Assembly: GCF_022952855.1 (NCBI RefSeq)
Contig: NZ_JALJDX010000221.1
Coordinates: 1 to 64,000 of the forward strand
Direction of reading: 5' to 3'
Origin: Pseudomonas sp. RGM2987
GTDB lineage: Bacteria > Pseudomonadota > Gammaproteobacteria > Pseudomonadales > Pseudomonadaceae
Length of the DNA stretch: 64,000 nucleotides
A program made the position numbers and the translations under genes. The notes under the pieces were generated by a model. It saw only the letters and a list, made by a program, of their open reading frames with translations, had not been told where the DNA came from and ran no database searches. The stretch's first letter is position 1. Each line of letters begins with the position of its first letter. Positions 42,852 to 51,542 of this stretch are shown in pieces.

Positions 42852-43439
42852 ATGAGTCGTGAAGCCCTGCAGGAATCGCTGTCCGCAGTGATGGATAACG
42901 AAGCGGACGAACTGGAATTGCGTCGGGTATTGAATGCCTTTGACGATGTTGAAACCCGTGAGACCTGGGCTCGTTACCAGATCGCCCGGGCTGTCATGCA
43001 CAAGGACCTGCTGCTTCCGCGTCTGGACATCGCTGCGGCCGTTTCTGCTGCATTGGCTGATGAAGCCGTACCGGCAAAAGCTTCCCGCGGACCATGGCGC
43101 AGCCTGGGTCGCCTGGCGGTTGCCGCTTCGGTTACCGTAGCCGTACTGGCCGGTGTGCGCCTGTACAACCAGGACGAGATTGCCGGCGTGCAGATGGCAC
43201 AGCAGTCCAATCAGCCTGGCCTGGCTGCTCCGCAGGTCAAGGGCCCGGCGGTCCTGGCCGGTTACAGCGAAGGTTCGGAAGCGGCAGGTCCGATGGTCAA
43301 CGGTGTTTTGCAAGGCCAACCTGGCTGGCATGATCAGCGCCTGCCAAACTACCTGCGTCAACATGCGCAGGAAGCTGCCTTGAAAGGTACCGAAAGCGCG
43401 CTACCCTACGCCCGTGCCGCCAGTCTGGAAAACCGTTAA
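42852..43439 (+). CDS. mucA: anti-sigma factor MucA
   Basis: A 195-residue inner-membrane anti-sigma factor: N-terminal RseA-like domain (MSREALQESLSAVMDNEADE) that holds AlgU, one transmembrane helix (about 84-103, RLAVAASVTVAVLAGV), and a periplasmic domain that is cut by AlgW/MucP under stress. Intact, so the strain is not mucoid by mucA truncation. Starts 31 bp after algU with AGAGGA. Confidence 0.96.
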   Translation: MSREALQESLSAVMDNEADELELRRVLNAFDDVETRETWARYQIARAVMHKDLLLPRLDIAAAVSAALADEAVPAKASRGPWRSLGRLAVAASVTVAVLAGVRLYNQDEIAGVQMAQQSNQPGLAAPQVKGPAVLAGYSEGSEAAGPMVNGVLQGQPGWHDQRLPNYLRQHAQEAALKGTESALPYARAASLENR

Positions 43440-43452
43440 GTAAGGAGCACCA

Positions 43453-44397
43453 TTGCGCGCCATACCTCTGTTCACGCTTCTGTTGGGTGGCTGGTGTGCG
43501 TTACCAGCCTATGCCGATGAGGCTCAAGACTGGTTGAATCGTCTGGGCCAAGCCGAGCAACAGCAAAGCTTCCAAGGCACTTTCGTATACGAGCGCAACG
43601 GTAGTTTCTCGACCCATAACATCTGGCATCGCGTCCAGGATGGCAAAGTCCGCGAGCGGTTACTCCAGCTCGACGGTTCGGCACAGGAAGTCCTACGCAT
43701 TGATGGACATACTCAATGCGTCAGTGGCTCCCTGATCGCGGGGTTGAGCAATCCGCCTGACAGCAACACCCGTACACTCGACCCGCAAAAACTCAAGAAT
43801 TGGTACGACCTTGCCGTCATCGGCAAATCGCGCGTGGCCGGGCGCCAAGCGGTCATCGTTGCCCTGACGCCCAAGGACCAGCATCGCTACGGCTTTGAAT
43901 TGCATCTGGACAAAGAGACCGGGCTGCCACTCAAATCCTTGTTGCTCAGCGACAAGGGGCAACTGCTCGAGCGTTTCCAGTTCACTCGCCTGAACATCGC
44001 CGTGCCCACCGATGCCGACCTTCAGGCCAGCGCCGATTGCAAGGCGGTCACGCAGGCGCCCGGCAAAGTCGCCAGAGTGAAAACTGCCTGGCACTCGGAC
44101 TGGCTTCCGCCCGGCTTCGAGCTGACCGGCAGTGATTCGCGCAAGGATCCGGACACCCAGGTTCAGGTCAGTAGCCTGATGTATGACGACGGCCTGGCGC
44201 GCTTCTCGGTATTCCTGGAGCCATTGAACGGCGCAAGCGCCACCGATACCCGCACGCAACTGGGCCCGACGGCCGCGGTGTCACGACGACTCACGACGCC
44301 TCAGGGTGAAATGATGGTCACGGTGGTAGGCGAGATTCCCATCGGCACGGCGGAACGGATCGCGCTGTCGATGCGCTCCGACGTGGCAACTCAATAG
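43453..44397 (+). CDS. mucB: periplasmic regulator MucB (RseB)
   Basis: A 314-residue periplasmic protein with a signal peptide (to about residue 21, ALPAYA). It has the two RseB domains: a lipoprotein-carrier-like fold (about 25-200) and a smaller C-terminal domain. It shields MucA from cleavage and senses lipids or mislocalised LPS. The start is TTG at 43453 behind AAGGAG, 13 bp after mucA; no ATG fits. Confidence 0.95.
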   Translation: MRAIPLFTLLLGGWCALPAYADEAQDWLNRLGQAEQQQSFQGTFVYERNGSFSTHNIWHRVQDGKVRERLLQLDGSAQEVLRIDGHTQCVSGSLIAGLSNPPDSNTRTLDPQKLKNWYDLAVIGKSRVAGRQAVIVALTPKDQHRYGFELHLDKETGLPLKSLLLSDKGQLLERFQFTRLNIAVPTDADLQASADCKAVTQAPGKVARVKTAWHSDWLPPGFELTGSDSRKDPDTQVQVSSLMYDDGLARFSVFLEPLNGASATDTRTQLGPTAAVSRRLTTPQGEMMVTVVGEIPIGTAERIALSMRSDVATQ

Positions 44398-44631
44398 CCT
44401 GTCGCCTGGATGGTTCGGTTGCGCAAGAGGCTGATTACGCCAGGGCTTGATCGAAATGCCGAAACTTCCTGTCAGCATTTTCATTTGCAAAACTTCAGCT
44501 TTTTTTCTATTAGGTCAGAGCCGCTCGGCTCTGGCCTTGCCTGTTTTTCCGGAACAGAAATACCGGCGTCTCATTCTCCGGGTATTCCTGGCTCCATATC
44601 GCTTAACCATGCTCGTCGTAACGGGAGCCGT

Positions 44632-46062
44632 ATGTCGATACCAAGCTTGAAAACCTACCTATCCATCTTTGCCACCGTGCTGGTGCTCGGCCAGGCGGTT
44701 CCTGCCATGGCGGTCGAGCTACCTGACTTTACGCAGCTGGTCGAGCAGGCTTCGCCCGCGGTCGTCAACATCAGTACGACCCAGAAGCTGCCGGATCGTC
44801 GCGTATCGGACCAGCAGATGCCGGACCTGGAAGGCTTGCCGCCGATGCTGCGCGAGTTCTTCGAACGCGGGATGCCGCAGGCGCCGCGCTCGCCCGGCGG
44901 TGGTCGCCAGCGTGAAGCGCAATCGCTGGGTTCGGGCTTCATCATTTCACCTGACGGTTACATCTTGACCAACAACCACGTGATCGCCGACGCCGACGAA
45001 ATCCTGGTACGTCTGTCCGATCGCAGCGAGCTGAAGGCCAAGCTGATCGGCACCGATCCACGTTCCGACGTGGCGCTGTTGAAAATCGACGGCAAGGATC
45101 TGCCCGTGCTCAAGCTGGGCAAGTCCCAGGACCTGAAAGCCGGCCAATGGGTAGTGGCCATCGGTTCGCCGTTCGGTTTCGACCACACCGTGACCCAGGG
45201 GATCGTCAGCGCCATCGGGCGTAGCCTGCCGAACGAGAACTATGTGCCGTTCATCCAGACCGACGTGCCGATCAATCCGGGTAACTCCGGTGGCCCGCTG
45301 TTCAACCTCGCGGGTGAAGTGGTGGGGATCAACTCCCAGATCTATACCCGTTCCGGCGGCTTCATGGGGGTGTCGTTCGCGATCCCGATCGACGTTGCCA
45401 TGGACGTTTCCAGCCAGCTGAAGAGCGAAGGCAAGGTCAGCCGTGGCTGGTTGGGTGTAGTCATCCAAGAGGTGAACAAGGACCTGGCCGAGTCGTTCGG
45501 GCTGGAGAAACCGGCCGGTGCGCTGGTGGCACAGATCCAGGAAGGCGGCCCGGCAGCCAAGGGCGGCCTGCAAGTAGGTGACGTGATTCTGAGCATGAAC
45601 GGTCAGCCGATCATCATGTCCGCCGACCTGCCGCACCTGGTCGGCGCCCTCAAGGCGGGGGCCAAGGCCAACCTGGAAGTGATTCGCGAGGGTAAGCGTA
45701 AGAACGTCGAATTGACTGTCGGTGCGATCCCTGAAGAGGGCAAGGAGCTGGATTCCCTGGCCAAGTCCGGCGCCGAGCGCAGCAGCAACCGCCTGGGCGT
45801 GGCTGTTGCCGAGCTCACCGATGAGCAGAAGAAGGCCCTGGAGCTGCAAGGCGGCGTGGTGATCAAGGAAGTGCAGGACGGTCCTGCCGCGCTGATCGGC
45901 CTGCAACCGGGCGACATCATTACACACCTGAACAACCAGGCTATCGGCTCCGCCAAGGAGTTCACCGATATCGCCAAGGCGCTGCCGAAGAACCGTTCGG
46001 TGTCGATGCGGGTCCTGCGTCAGGGACGTGCGAGCTTCATCACCTTCAAGCTGGCCGAATGA
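44632..46062 (+). CDS. mucD: periplasmic serine protease MucD (DegP-like)
   Basis: A 476-residue HtrA-family protease with signal peptide (ending AMA, about residue 26). The catalytic triad is visible: His in TNNHVIADAD, Asp in GTDPRSDVALLKI, Ser in NPGNSGGPLFNL. Two PDZ domains follow (about 275-360 and 390-476). It removes misfolded envelope proteins and damps AlgU activity. mucC, present here in P. aeruginosa, is absent: the 234-bp gap 44398-44631 carries no recognisable gene. ATG 44632 follows GGGAG. Confidence 0.96.
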   Translation: MSIPSLKTYLSIFATVLVLGQAVPAMAVELPDFTQLVEQASPAVVNISTTQKLPDRRVSDQQMPDLEGLPPMLREFFERGMPQAPRSPGGGRQREAQSLGSGFIISPDGYILTNNHVIADADEILVRLSDRSELKAKLIGTDPRSDVALLKIDGKDLPVLKLGKSQDLKAGQWVVAIGSPFGFDHTVTQGIVSAIGRSLPNENYVPFIQTDVPINPGNSGGPLFNLAGEVVGINSQIYTRSGGFMGVSFAIPIDVAMDVSSQLKSEGKVSRGWLGVVIQEVNKDLAESFGLEKPAGALVAQIQEGGPAAKGGLQVGDVILSMNGQPIIMSADLPHLVGALKAGAKANLEVIREGKRKNVELTVGAIPEEGKELDSLAKSGAERSSNRLGVAVAELTDEQKKALELQGGVVIKEVQDGPAALIGLQPGDIITHLNNQAIGSAKEFTDIAKALPKNRSVSMRVLRQGRASFITFKLAE

Positions 46063-46076
46063 CCAGTTAGTAGGGC

Positions 46077-46107
46077 AAAAAACCGCCTCGAGAGAGGCGG
46101 TTTTTTT
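46077..46107 (+). terminator. terminator of the algU-mucD operon
   Basis: AAAAAACCGCCTC-gaga-GAGGCGGTTTTTTT, 15 bp after the mucD stop. Confidence 0.94.
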
Positions 46108-46152
46108 ATGCGCGGTGAATAGGGTGGGTTGCAGTGGCGAGCCAGTAAACCC

Positions 46153-46242
46153 TGCGGGAGCGGGCTTGCTCGCGAAAGCGGTTGGTCAGCTTGCAATGAT
46201 GTTGGATGGGCTGGCCTCTTCGCGAGCAAGCCCGCTCCCACA
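46153..46242. repeat. REPIN, GTGGGAGCGGGCTTGCTCGCG family
   Basis: Inverted pair 46153-46242 between convergent mucD and bepA. The left unit starts TGCGGGAG, one base off the usual TGTGGGAG. Confidence 0.9.
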
Positions 46243-46280
46243 AGGGATCTGTGCTGGGCCGCGAGTCTTTCGTTTCCCCA

Positions 46281-47714
46281 TCACCCCATCATGTCCTTGA
46301 CCATCCGCTCCTGCTCCATGAGCTCCCGCTGCCGGGCATCGATGCGTGACGAAAGCGGGAAGTTGGTGCCGGCCCGCCGCTTGGCAAAGTCCAGTTGCTG
46401 GATCGCCTGACGGTAATCGCCCACCAGGGCGAAGTACTCGGCGCGTGCCTGATGTAAACCAATGATGTTGCCCGACAGCCCGCGAGTCTCGGCCACCATG
46501 TACCAGACGTCCGGATCGTCCGGGCGGGTCTTGAGCAGGTTTTCCAAGGCTTTTTCGGCGTCGACTGGGCGGTTCTGCTTGAGCAGTAGGTCGACGCGCA
46601 CTTGGTTGAGCGGATAATTGCCGGGGTACTGGCTCAGCATCCGGTCGACGCGAGACTGGGCGTCGGCCAGCTTGTTACTGGTGATGTCCAGATCCACCTG
46701 GGCCAGGTTGTAGATGATCTCGTTGGGCGATTTAGCGAGCAGCGGCTTGAGGTTCTCTCGGGCTTCATTGAGCTGCCCGCCCTTGATCTGCGCAATCGCC
46801 AGGCCATAGCGGGCCACGTCGTTCTTCGGGTTTTCATCCAACTGCGCCCGGAAGCGCTTGGCACCCAGGCCCGGGGTTTCTTCATAGGTCAGTTGGACCC
46901 GTGCGCGGATCAGCTGATAGCGCACGCTGTCCTCGATGCCGCCCGGCTTGGCCTGTTCGGCGCGGTTGCGGGTGTCGGCGATCCGCGATTCGGTCACCGG
47001 GTGGGTCAGCAGAAACTCCGGAGGTCTCGCGTCGAAGCGATACTGGCGCATCAGGCGCTCGAACATGGTTGGCATGGAGCGCGGGTCGTAGCCGGCCTTT
47101 TCCAGGTTCAGGATGCCGATACGGTCGGCTTCCTGCTCGTTCTGGCGAGAGAAGCGCCGTTGTTCCTGGATAGCGGCGGCCTGGGTCCCGGCAATGGCGG
47201 CGATCCCGGCATCACCGCCACCGGCTGCGGCGATCACGATACCGGTCAGCAGCGCGGCCATCATCGGCACTTGCATGCGTTGCTGGGCCTCGACGCCGCG
47301 AGCGAAGTGGCGCTGCGACAAGTGAGCCAGTTCGTGGGCCATGACCGAGGCATATTCGCCCTCGGTCTGGGCGTTGAGAAACAGCCCGCCGTTGACCCCG
47401 ACGATGCCACCGGGCGCGGCAAAGGCGTTGAGCTGCGGACTGTTGATCAGGATGAACTCCAGGCGTCGGTCATTGACCTGGCTGGTTTCCACCAGCTTGT
47501 AGACGCTGGTTTCAACGTAGTCCTTGAGCTGCGGGTCGTTGAGCTGCGAAACCTGGCTGCGCAGCAAGGCCAGCCAGGCGCGACCCAGTTGGTGTTCCTG
47601 TTCTGGCGAGACGATGGCAGAACTGGCGTCGCCGAGTGACGGCAGGTCGTCGGCGAAGCCCGGTGAGGCAAGCAGGCAAGCAAGCGTCAGCAGGGTAGGG
47701 CGCAGAAATGTCAT
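46281..47714 (-). CDS. bepA: M48 metalloprotease/chaperone BepA
   Basis: A 477-residue periplasmic protein with a signal peptide (to about residue 21, SPGFA). The zinc motif HELAH is near residue 127, with the third ligand Glu in NEQEADRIG near 193. The C-terminal half is a TPR superhelix. BepA (YfgC) assists or degrades stalled outer-membrane proteins, especially LptD, at the BAM complex. ATG 47714 is chosen because the signal peptide starts there. Confidence 0.93.
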   Translation of the reverse strand: MTFLRPTLLTLACLLASPGFADDLPSLGDASSAIVSPEQEHQLGRAWLALLRSQVSQLNDPQLKDYVETSVYKLVETSQVNDRRLEFILINSPQLNAFAAPGGIVGVNGGLFLNAQTEGEYASVMAHELAHLSQRHFARGVEAQQRMQVPMMAALLTGIVIAAAGGGDAGIAAIAGTQAAAIQEQRRFSRQNEQEADRIGILNLEKAGYDPRSMPTMFERLMRQYRFDARPPEFLLTHPVTESRIADTRNRAEQAKPGGIEDSVRYQLIRARVQLTYEETPGLGAKRFRAQLDENPKNDVARYGLAIAQIKGGQLNEARENLKPLLAKSPNEIIYNLAQVDLDITSNKLADAQSRVDRMLSQYPGNYPLNQVRVDLLLKQNRPVDAEKALENLLKTRPDDPDVWYMVAETRGLSGNIIGLHQARAEYFALVGDYRQAIQQLDFAKRRAGTNFPLSSRIDARQRELMEQERMVKDMMG

Positions 47715-47811
47715 GCACGAAGCCTTAGTCGACAAAGACCTTACTGTAGCCGGACACCGGGCCCGGGACCAGATATTCTAGGCGGCCCAACGACCTGCGC
47801 GGAGCGAACCG

Positions 47812-48051
47812 ATGACCGATGCTGTAGCCCACGATGCCGAACTGGACGCCAGCGGCCTGAACTGTCCGTTGCCGTTGCTCAAGGCCAAGTTGGAACTCAA
47901 TCGCCTGGCCAGTGGCGCTGTGCTCAAGGTCATCGCCACGGATGCCGGTTCCCAGCGCGATTTCCGCACCTTTGCAAGGTTGGCCGGTCATACGCTGCTG
48001 CGCGAAGAAGACGAAAACGGTATCTACCGTTATTGGCTGAAAAAAGCCTGA
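47812..48051 (+). CDS. TusA/SirA family sulfur carrier
   Basis: A 79-residue protein with the N-terminal CPLP motif (LNCPLPLLKAKLEL), whose Cys carries persulfide sulfur in TusA. It may act in thiouridine synthesis or another sulfur relay; pseudomonads have several paralogues, so I do not assign tusA itself. Divergent from bepA (97 bp) and 29 bp upstream of the AI-2E-family gene. Confidence 0.9.
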   Translation: MTDAVAHDAELDASGLNCPLPLLKAKLELNRLASGAVLKVIATDAGSQRDFRTFARLAGHTLLREEDENGIYRYWLKKA

Positions 48052-48080
48052 AAACCGAAGGCGTTCCTTAAGGATTTTTA

Positions 48081-49151
48081 ATGTTCAAAGTGTTACGCGA
48101 CTGGATCCAGCGCTACTTCTCCGATGAAGAGGCCGTGGTCCTGGCAGTGCTGTTGTTCCTGGCCTTTACCGCGGTGCTTACCCTGGGCGGCATGCTGGCG
48201 CCGGTATTGGCGGGCATGGTGCTGGCGTACCTGATGCAAGGGCTGGTCACTACGCTTGAGCGCCTGCGGCTACCCGGCACCGTAGCGGTCGGGCTGGTGT
48301 TCGCCCTGTTCATGGGCTTGCTGGTGGTGTTCATGGTCGTGGTCGTGCCGTTGCTCTGGCACCAGTTGGTAACCCTGTTCAACGAACTGCCGGGGATGCT
48401 CGCCAAATGGCAATCGCTGCTGTTGCTGCTGCCCGAGCGCTATCCGCACCTGGTGTCCGATGAGCAGGTGTTGCAGACCATCGAAGTGGCGCGTGGCCAG
48501 ATCGGCAAGTTCGGCCAGTGGGCGCTGACGTTTTCGCTGTCGAGCCTGCCCCTTCTGGTGAACATCATGATTTACCTGGTCCTGGTACCGATCCTGGTGT
48601 TTTTCTTCCTCAAGGATCGGGAGATGATCGGGCGTTGGGTCCGGGGCTACCTGCCCAGGGAGCGGGCGCTGATCACCCGGGTTGCCCAGGAAATGAACCG
48701 GCAGATCGCCAACTATATTCGTGGCAAGGTCATTGAGATTTTCATCTGCGGCGGCGTGACCTATGTCGGTTTCGTGGCCCTGGGGCTCAATTACGCGGCC
48801 TTGCTGGCGTTGCTGGTGGGGATTTCAGTGGTGGTGCCTTACGTCGGCACTGTGGTGGTGACCGTGCCGGTGGCCTTGATTGCGCTGTTCCAGTGGGGTT
48901 GGAGCGATCAGTTCATTTACCTGATGGCGGTCTACGGGATCATCCAGACCCTGGATGGCAACGTGTTGGTACCGCTGCTGTTCTCCGAGGCGGTGAACCT
49001 GCATCCGGTGGCGATTATCTGCGCGGTGCTGCTGTTCGGCGGGTTGTGGGGGTTCTGGGGGGTATTCTTTGCCATTCCCCTGGCGACGCTGTTCAAGGCG
49101 GTGCTGGATGCGTGGCCGAGCAAGGAGCCGGTGGTGGCGCCGTTGCTGTGA
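48081..49151 (+). CDS. AI-2E family (PerM) permease
   Basis: A 356-residue membrane protein with about seven helices: two pairs at the N terminus (22-90), a soluble coil (100-150), then LVLVPILVFFFLKDRE and further helices ending in the conserved EAVNLHPVAIICAVLLFGGLWG region. The family includes TqsA/PerM-like exporters and Na+/H+ antiporters; no substrate can be assigned. Downstream of the sulfur-carrier gene in the same direction, as often in Pseudomonas next to bcp/gcvR. Confidence 0.9.
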   Translation: MFKVLRDWIQRYFSDEEAVVLAVLLFLAFTAVLTLGGMLAPVLAGMVLAYLMQGLVTTLERLRLPGTVAVGLVFALFMGLLVVFMVVVVPLLWHQLVTLFNELPGMLAKWQSLLLLLPERYPHLVSDEQVLQTIEVARGQIGKFGQWALTFSLSSLPLLVNIMIYLVLVPILVFFFLKDREMIGRWVRGYLPRERALITRVAQEMNRQIANYIRGKVIEIFICGGVTYVGFVALGLNYAALLALLVGISVVVPYVGTVVVTVPVALIALFQWGWSDQFIYLMAVYGIIQTLDGNVLVPLLFSEAVNLHPVAIICAVLLFGGLWGFWGVFFAIPLATLFKAVLDAWPSKEPVVAPLL

Positions 49152-49184
49152 GGTGGGCCTGGTTACTGTGTGAAGCTGATGGCC

Positions 49185-49264
49185 TCTTCGCGAGCAAGCC
49201 CGCTCCCACATTGGATTTTCGACGTTAACAAATCCATGTGGGAGCGGGCTTGCTCGCGATAGCG
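49185..49264. repeat. REPIN, everted pair
   Basis: CTTCGCGAGCAAGCCCGCTC comes first and TGTGGGAGCGGGCTTGCTCG second, the opposite order from the other copies here. It lies between convergent perM-like and bcp genes. Confidence 0.88.
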
Positions 49265-49286
49265 CCAGTACTGACAACGGAAAACC

Positions 49287-49760
49287 TCAGGCCTTGTCGA
49301 GCGCCTGAGCCGCCGCCAACACCGCATCCACATGCCCTGGCACCTTCACGCCGCGCCATTCCTGGCGCAGCACGCCATCCTTGTCGATCAGGAACGTGCT
49401 GCGATCCACGCCCAGGTATTCCTTGCCATACAGCTTTTTCAACTTGATTACATCGAACAGCTGGCAGACGGCCTCGTCCTTGTCGCTGATCAGCTCGAAC
49501 GGGAACTCCTGCTTGCACTTGAAGTTCTCGTGGGACTTGAGGCTGTCCCGGGACACGCCGAACACTTCGGTGTTGGCGGCCTGGAACTGCGCGTACTGGT
49601 CACGAAAACCCTGGCCTTCAGTGGTGCAGCCCGGGGTGCTGTCCTTCGGATAAAAATAGATCACCACCTGCTTGCCCTTGAGAGCGGCGAGGCTGACGGT
49701 TTGCCCGCTGGTGGCGGGCGCCTGGAAATCGCTAACCGGTTGGTCGATGGCAACGGCCAT
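49287..49760 (-). CDS. bcp: thioredoxin-dependent peroxiredoxin Bcp
   Basis: A 157-residue peroxiredoxin Q. The peroxidatic Cys is Cys45 in KDSTPGCTTEGQGF; position 50, the resolving Cys of E. coli Bcp, is Gln, so resolution must use another Cys or thioredoxin directly. It reduces hydrogen and organic peroxides. It follows gcvR by 10 bp and probably shares its transcript. Confidence 0.95.
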   Translation of the reverse strand: MAVAIDQPVSDFQAPATSGQTVSLAALKGKQVVIYFYPKDSTPGCTTEGQGFRDQYAQFQAANTEVFGVSRDSLKSHENFKCKQEFPFELISDKDEAVCQLFDVIKLKKLYGKEYLGVDRSTFLIDKDGVLRQEWRGVKVPGHVDAVLAAAQALDKA

Positions 49761-49770
49761 GAACGCTTCC

Positions 49771-50331
49771 TTACATTGGGTTTTGTGGGCGCCACGGTTC
49801 GATCAGGGCATCCAGGTTCATCGCGTCGGCGAAATCCAGGAACTGATCGCGCAGCCAACTGATCTGGGTGCCGGCCGGCAGGGTCACGGTGAACGTGGCG
49901 TTGAGCATGGTGCCGCCGGTCTGTGGCGCCTGATAGGTGTCGCAGGTCAGGTTTTCCAGCTCGACGTGGTGGTCCATGAAGAACTGGCACAGCTCGTTGA
50001 TGATGTCCGGGCGGTAGGCCGAGCTTACATAGGCCACGTACGGCAGCGCCTGGGGACGGTTCTCCAGCGCGGCGCTGCGCACCACGTTGACGGTGAAGGC
50101 GTGCTTCTTCGCCAACACGGGCAGGCTACCTTCCAGGCGAGCCAGGGCGTCCCAGCTGCCGGAGATCTCGAGCACCAGCGCGCTGCATTCGCCATGGCGG
50201 GTCAGGCGTGAGGTCACGACGGCGCAGCGGTTTTCATGGCTGGCGCGGCACAGGACGTTAGTCAGCTCCATGGGGTTGGCGCCAAGGGCACTGATAACAA
50301 GGAATTGTTCGCGGACTGTGGGGGTGGACAT
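49771..50331 (-). CDS. gcvR: glycine cleavage system repressor GcvR-like
   Basis: A 186-residue protein of two ACT domains (about 5-85 and 95-175), like E. coli GcvR, which binds glycine and sequesters GcvA. In pseudomonads this gene is regularly found between dapA and bcp. It opens the operon with bcp. ATG 50331 is followed by the ACT strand FLVISALGANP. Confidence 0.9.
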   Translation of the reverse strand: MSTPTVREQFLVISALGANPMELTNVLCRASHENRCAVVTSRLTRHGECSALVLEISGSWDALARLEGSLPVLAKKHAFTVNVVRSAALENRPQALPYVAYVSSAYRPDIINELCQFFMDHHVELENLTCDTYQAPQTGGTMLNATFTVTLPAGTQISWLRDQFLDFADAMNLDALIEPWRPQNPM

Positions 50332-50646
50332 GCAGCATTCCTAAAGCGATGAGCGGTCGGCACCTTCGCGGCTCGACACGGCGCCAGGCCCGCGTAGAAC
50401 GAACGGCTCAAGCCCTGTGCCGGGGTTGCACTGCATTCCATGGCGGCGGAAATGCACCCGGACAAACGCAGGATCGGGGCTTGTGGCGACGAAAACGCAG
50501 GCTTGGAACCGGCTTGTGAGCTTATCGGTACCGATCAAAGCCTGAAGGGTAGCGAAAACCATCGCCAAGGGGAATGGTAGTTCGCTTGTACAAGCATCTT
50601 GGCGCCAGTACCATTACCGCTCTCTTTTTCCGGCAGGAGCGGTTTC
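50332..50646. other. gcvR/dapA divergent intergenic region
   Basis: 315 bp with no convincing gene. It must hold the promoters of both transcripts. A sequence TTGTACAAGC occurs near 50585, about 60 bp before dapA, but I cannot name firm -35/-10 boxes. Confidence 0.6.
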
Positions 50647-51525
50647 ATGATTGCGGGCAGTATGGTGGCATTGGTCACACCCATGGATGCACAAGGGCAT
50701 CTTGACTGGGCCAGCCTCAGCAAACTCGTGGACTTCCATCTTGAGAACGGCACCCATGCCATCGTCGCAGTCGGCACAACCGGCGAGTCGGCAACCCTCG
50801 ACGTCAATGAGCACATCGAAGTCATCCGTGCCGTGGTCAAGCAAGTCAACGGTCGCATCCCGGTCATCGCCGGCACTGGCGCCAACTCGACCCGTGAAGC
50901 CATCGAGCTGACCCGCAACGCCAAGGAAGCCGGGGCCGACGCCTGCCTGCTGGTCGTGCCGTACTACAACAAGCCGACCCAGGAAGGCCTGTACCAGCAC
51001 TTCAAGCACATTGCCGAATCGGTCGACATCCCGCAGATCCTCTATAACGTGCCCGGCCGCACCTCCTGCGACATGCAGGCCGAGACCGTGATCCGCCTGT
51101 CCAGCGTGCCGAACATCATCGGCATCAAGGAAGCCACTGGCGACCTGAAACGCGCCAAGGCCATCCTTGATGGCGTCAGCAAGGACTTCATCCTGCTTTC
51201 CGGCGATGACCCGACTGCGGTAGAGCTGATCCTGCTGGGTGGCAAGGGCAACATTTCCGTCACCGCCAACGTCGCTCCGCGCGAAATGGCCGACCTGTGC
51301 GAGGCCGCGCTCAAGGGCGACGCCGAGACCGCACGGGCCATCAACGAAAAACTGATGCCGCTGCACAAGGACCTGTTCATCGAAGCCAACCCGATCCCGG
51401 TGAAGTGGGCGTTGGTTGAGATGGGCCTGATGCACGAAGGCATTCGCCTGCCGCTCACCTGGCTGAGCAATACCTGTCATGAACCGCTGCGGCAGGCCAT
51501 GCGCCAGTCCGGCGTCCTGGTTTAA
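50647..51525 (+). CDS. dapA: 4-hydroxy-tetrahydrodipicolinate synthase
   Basis: A 292-residue class I aldolase, first committed step of lysine and diaminopimelate synthesis (pyruvate plus aspartate semialdehyde). Pyruvate site GTTGESATL near residues 43-51, Tyr in VVPYYNKPTQEG near 133 and the Schiff-base Lys in IIGIKEATGD near 161. ATG 50647 follows GGCAGGAG. It leads a run dapA-bamC-MBL-purC on one strand with short gaps. Confidence 0.97.
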   Translation: MIAGSMVALVTPMDAQGHLDWASLSKLVDFHLENGTHAIVAVGTTGESATLDVNEHIEVIRAVVKQVNGRIPVIAGTGANSTREAIELTRNAKEAGADACLLVVPYYNKPTQEGLYQHFKHIAESVDIPQILYNVPGRTSCDMQAETVIRLSSVPNIIGIKEATGDLKRAKAILDGVSKDFILLSGDDPTAVELILLGGKGNISVTANVAPREMADLCEAALKGDAETARAINEKLMPLHKDLFIEANPIPVKWALVEMGLMHEGIRLPLTWLSNTCHEPLRQAMRQSGVLV

Positions 51526-51542
51526 TTGAGGAAGTACAACGC

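Noticed and set aside
44398..44631. A mucC remnant between mucB and mucD
   Set aside because: No frame in this stretch shows RseC/MucC-like helices or Cys motifs.
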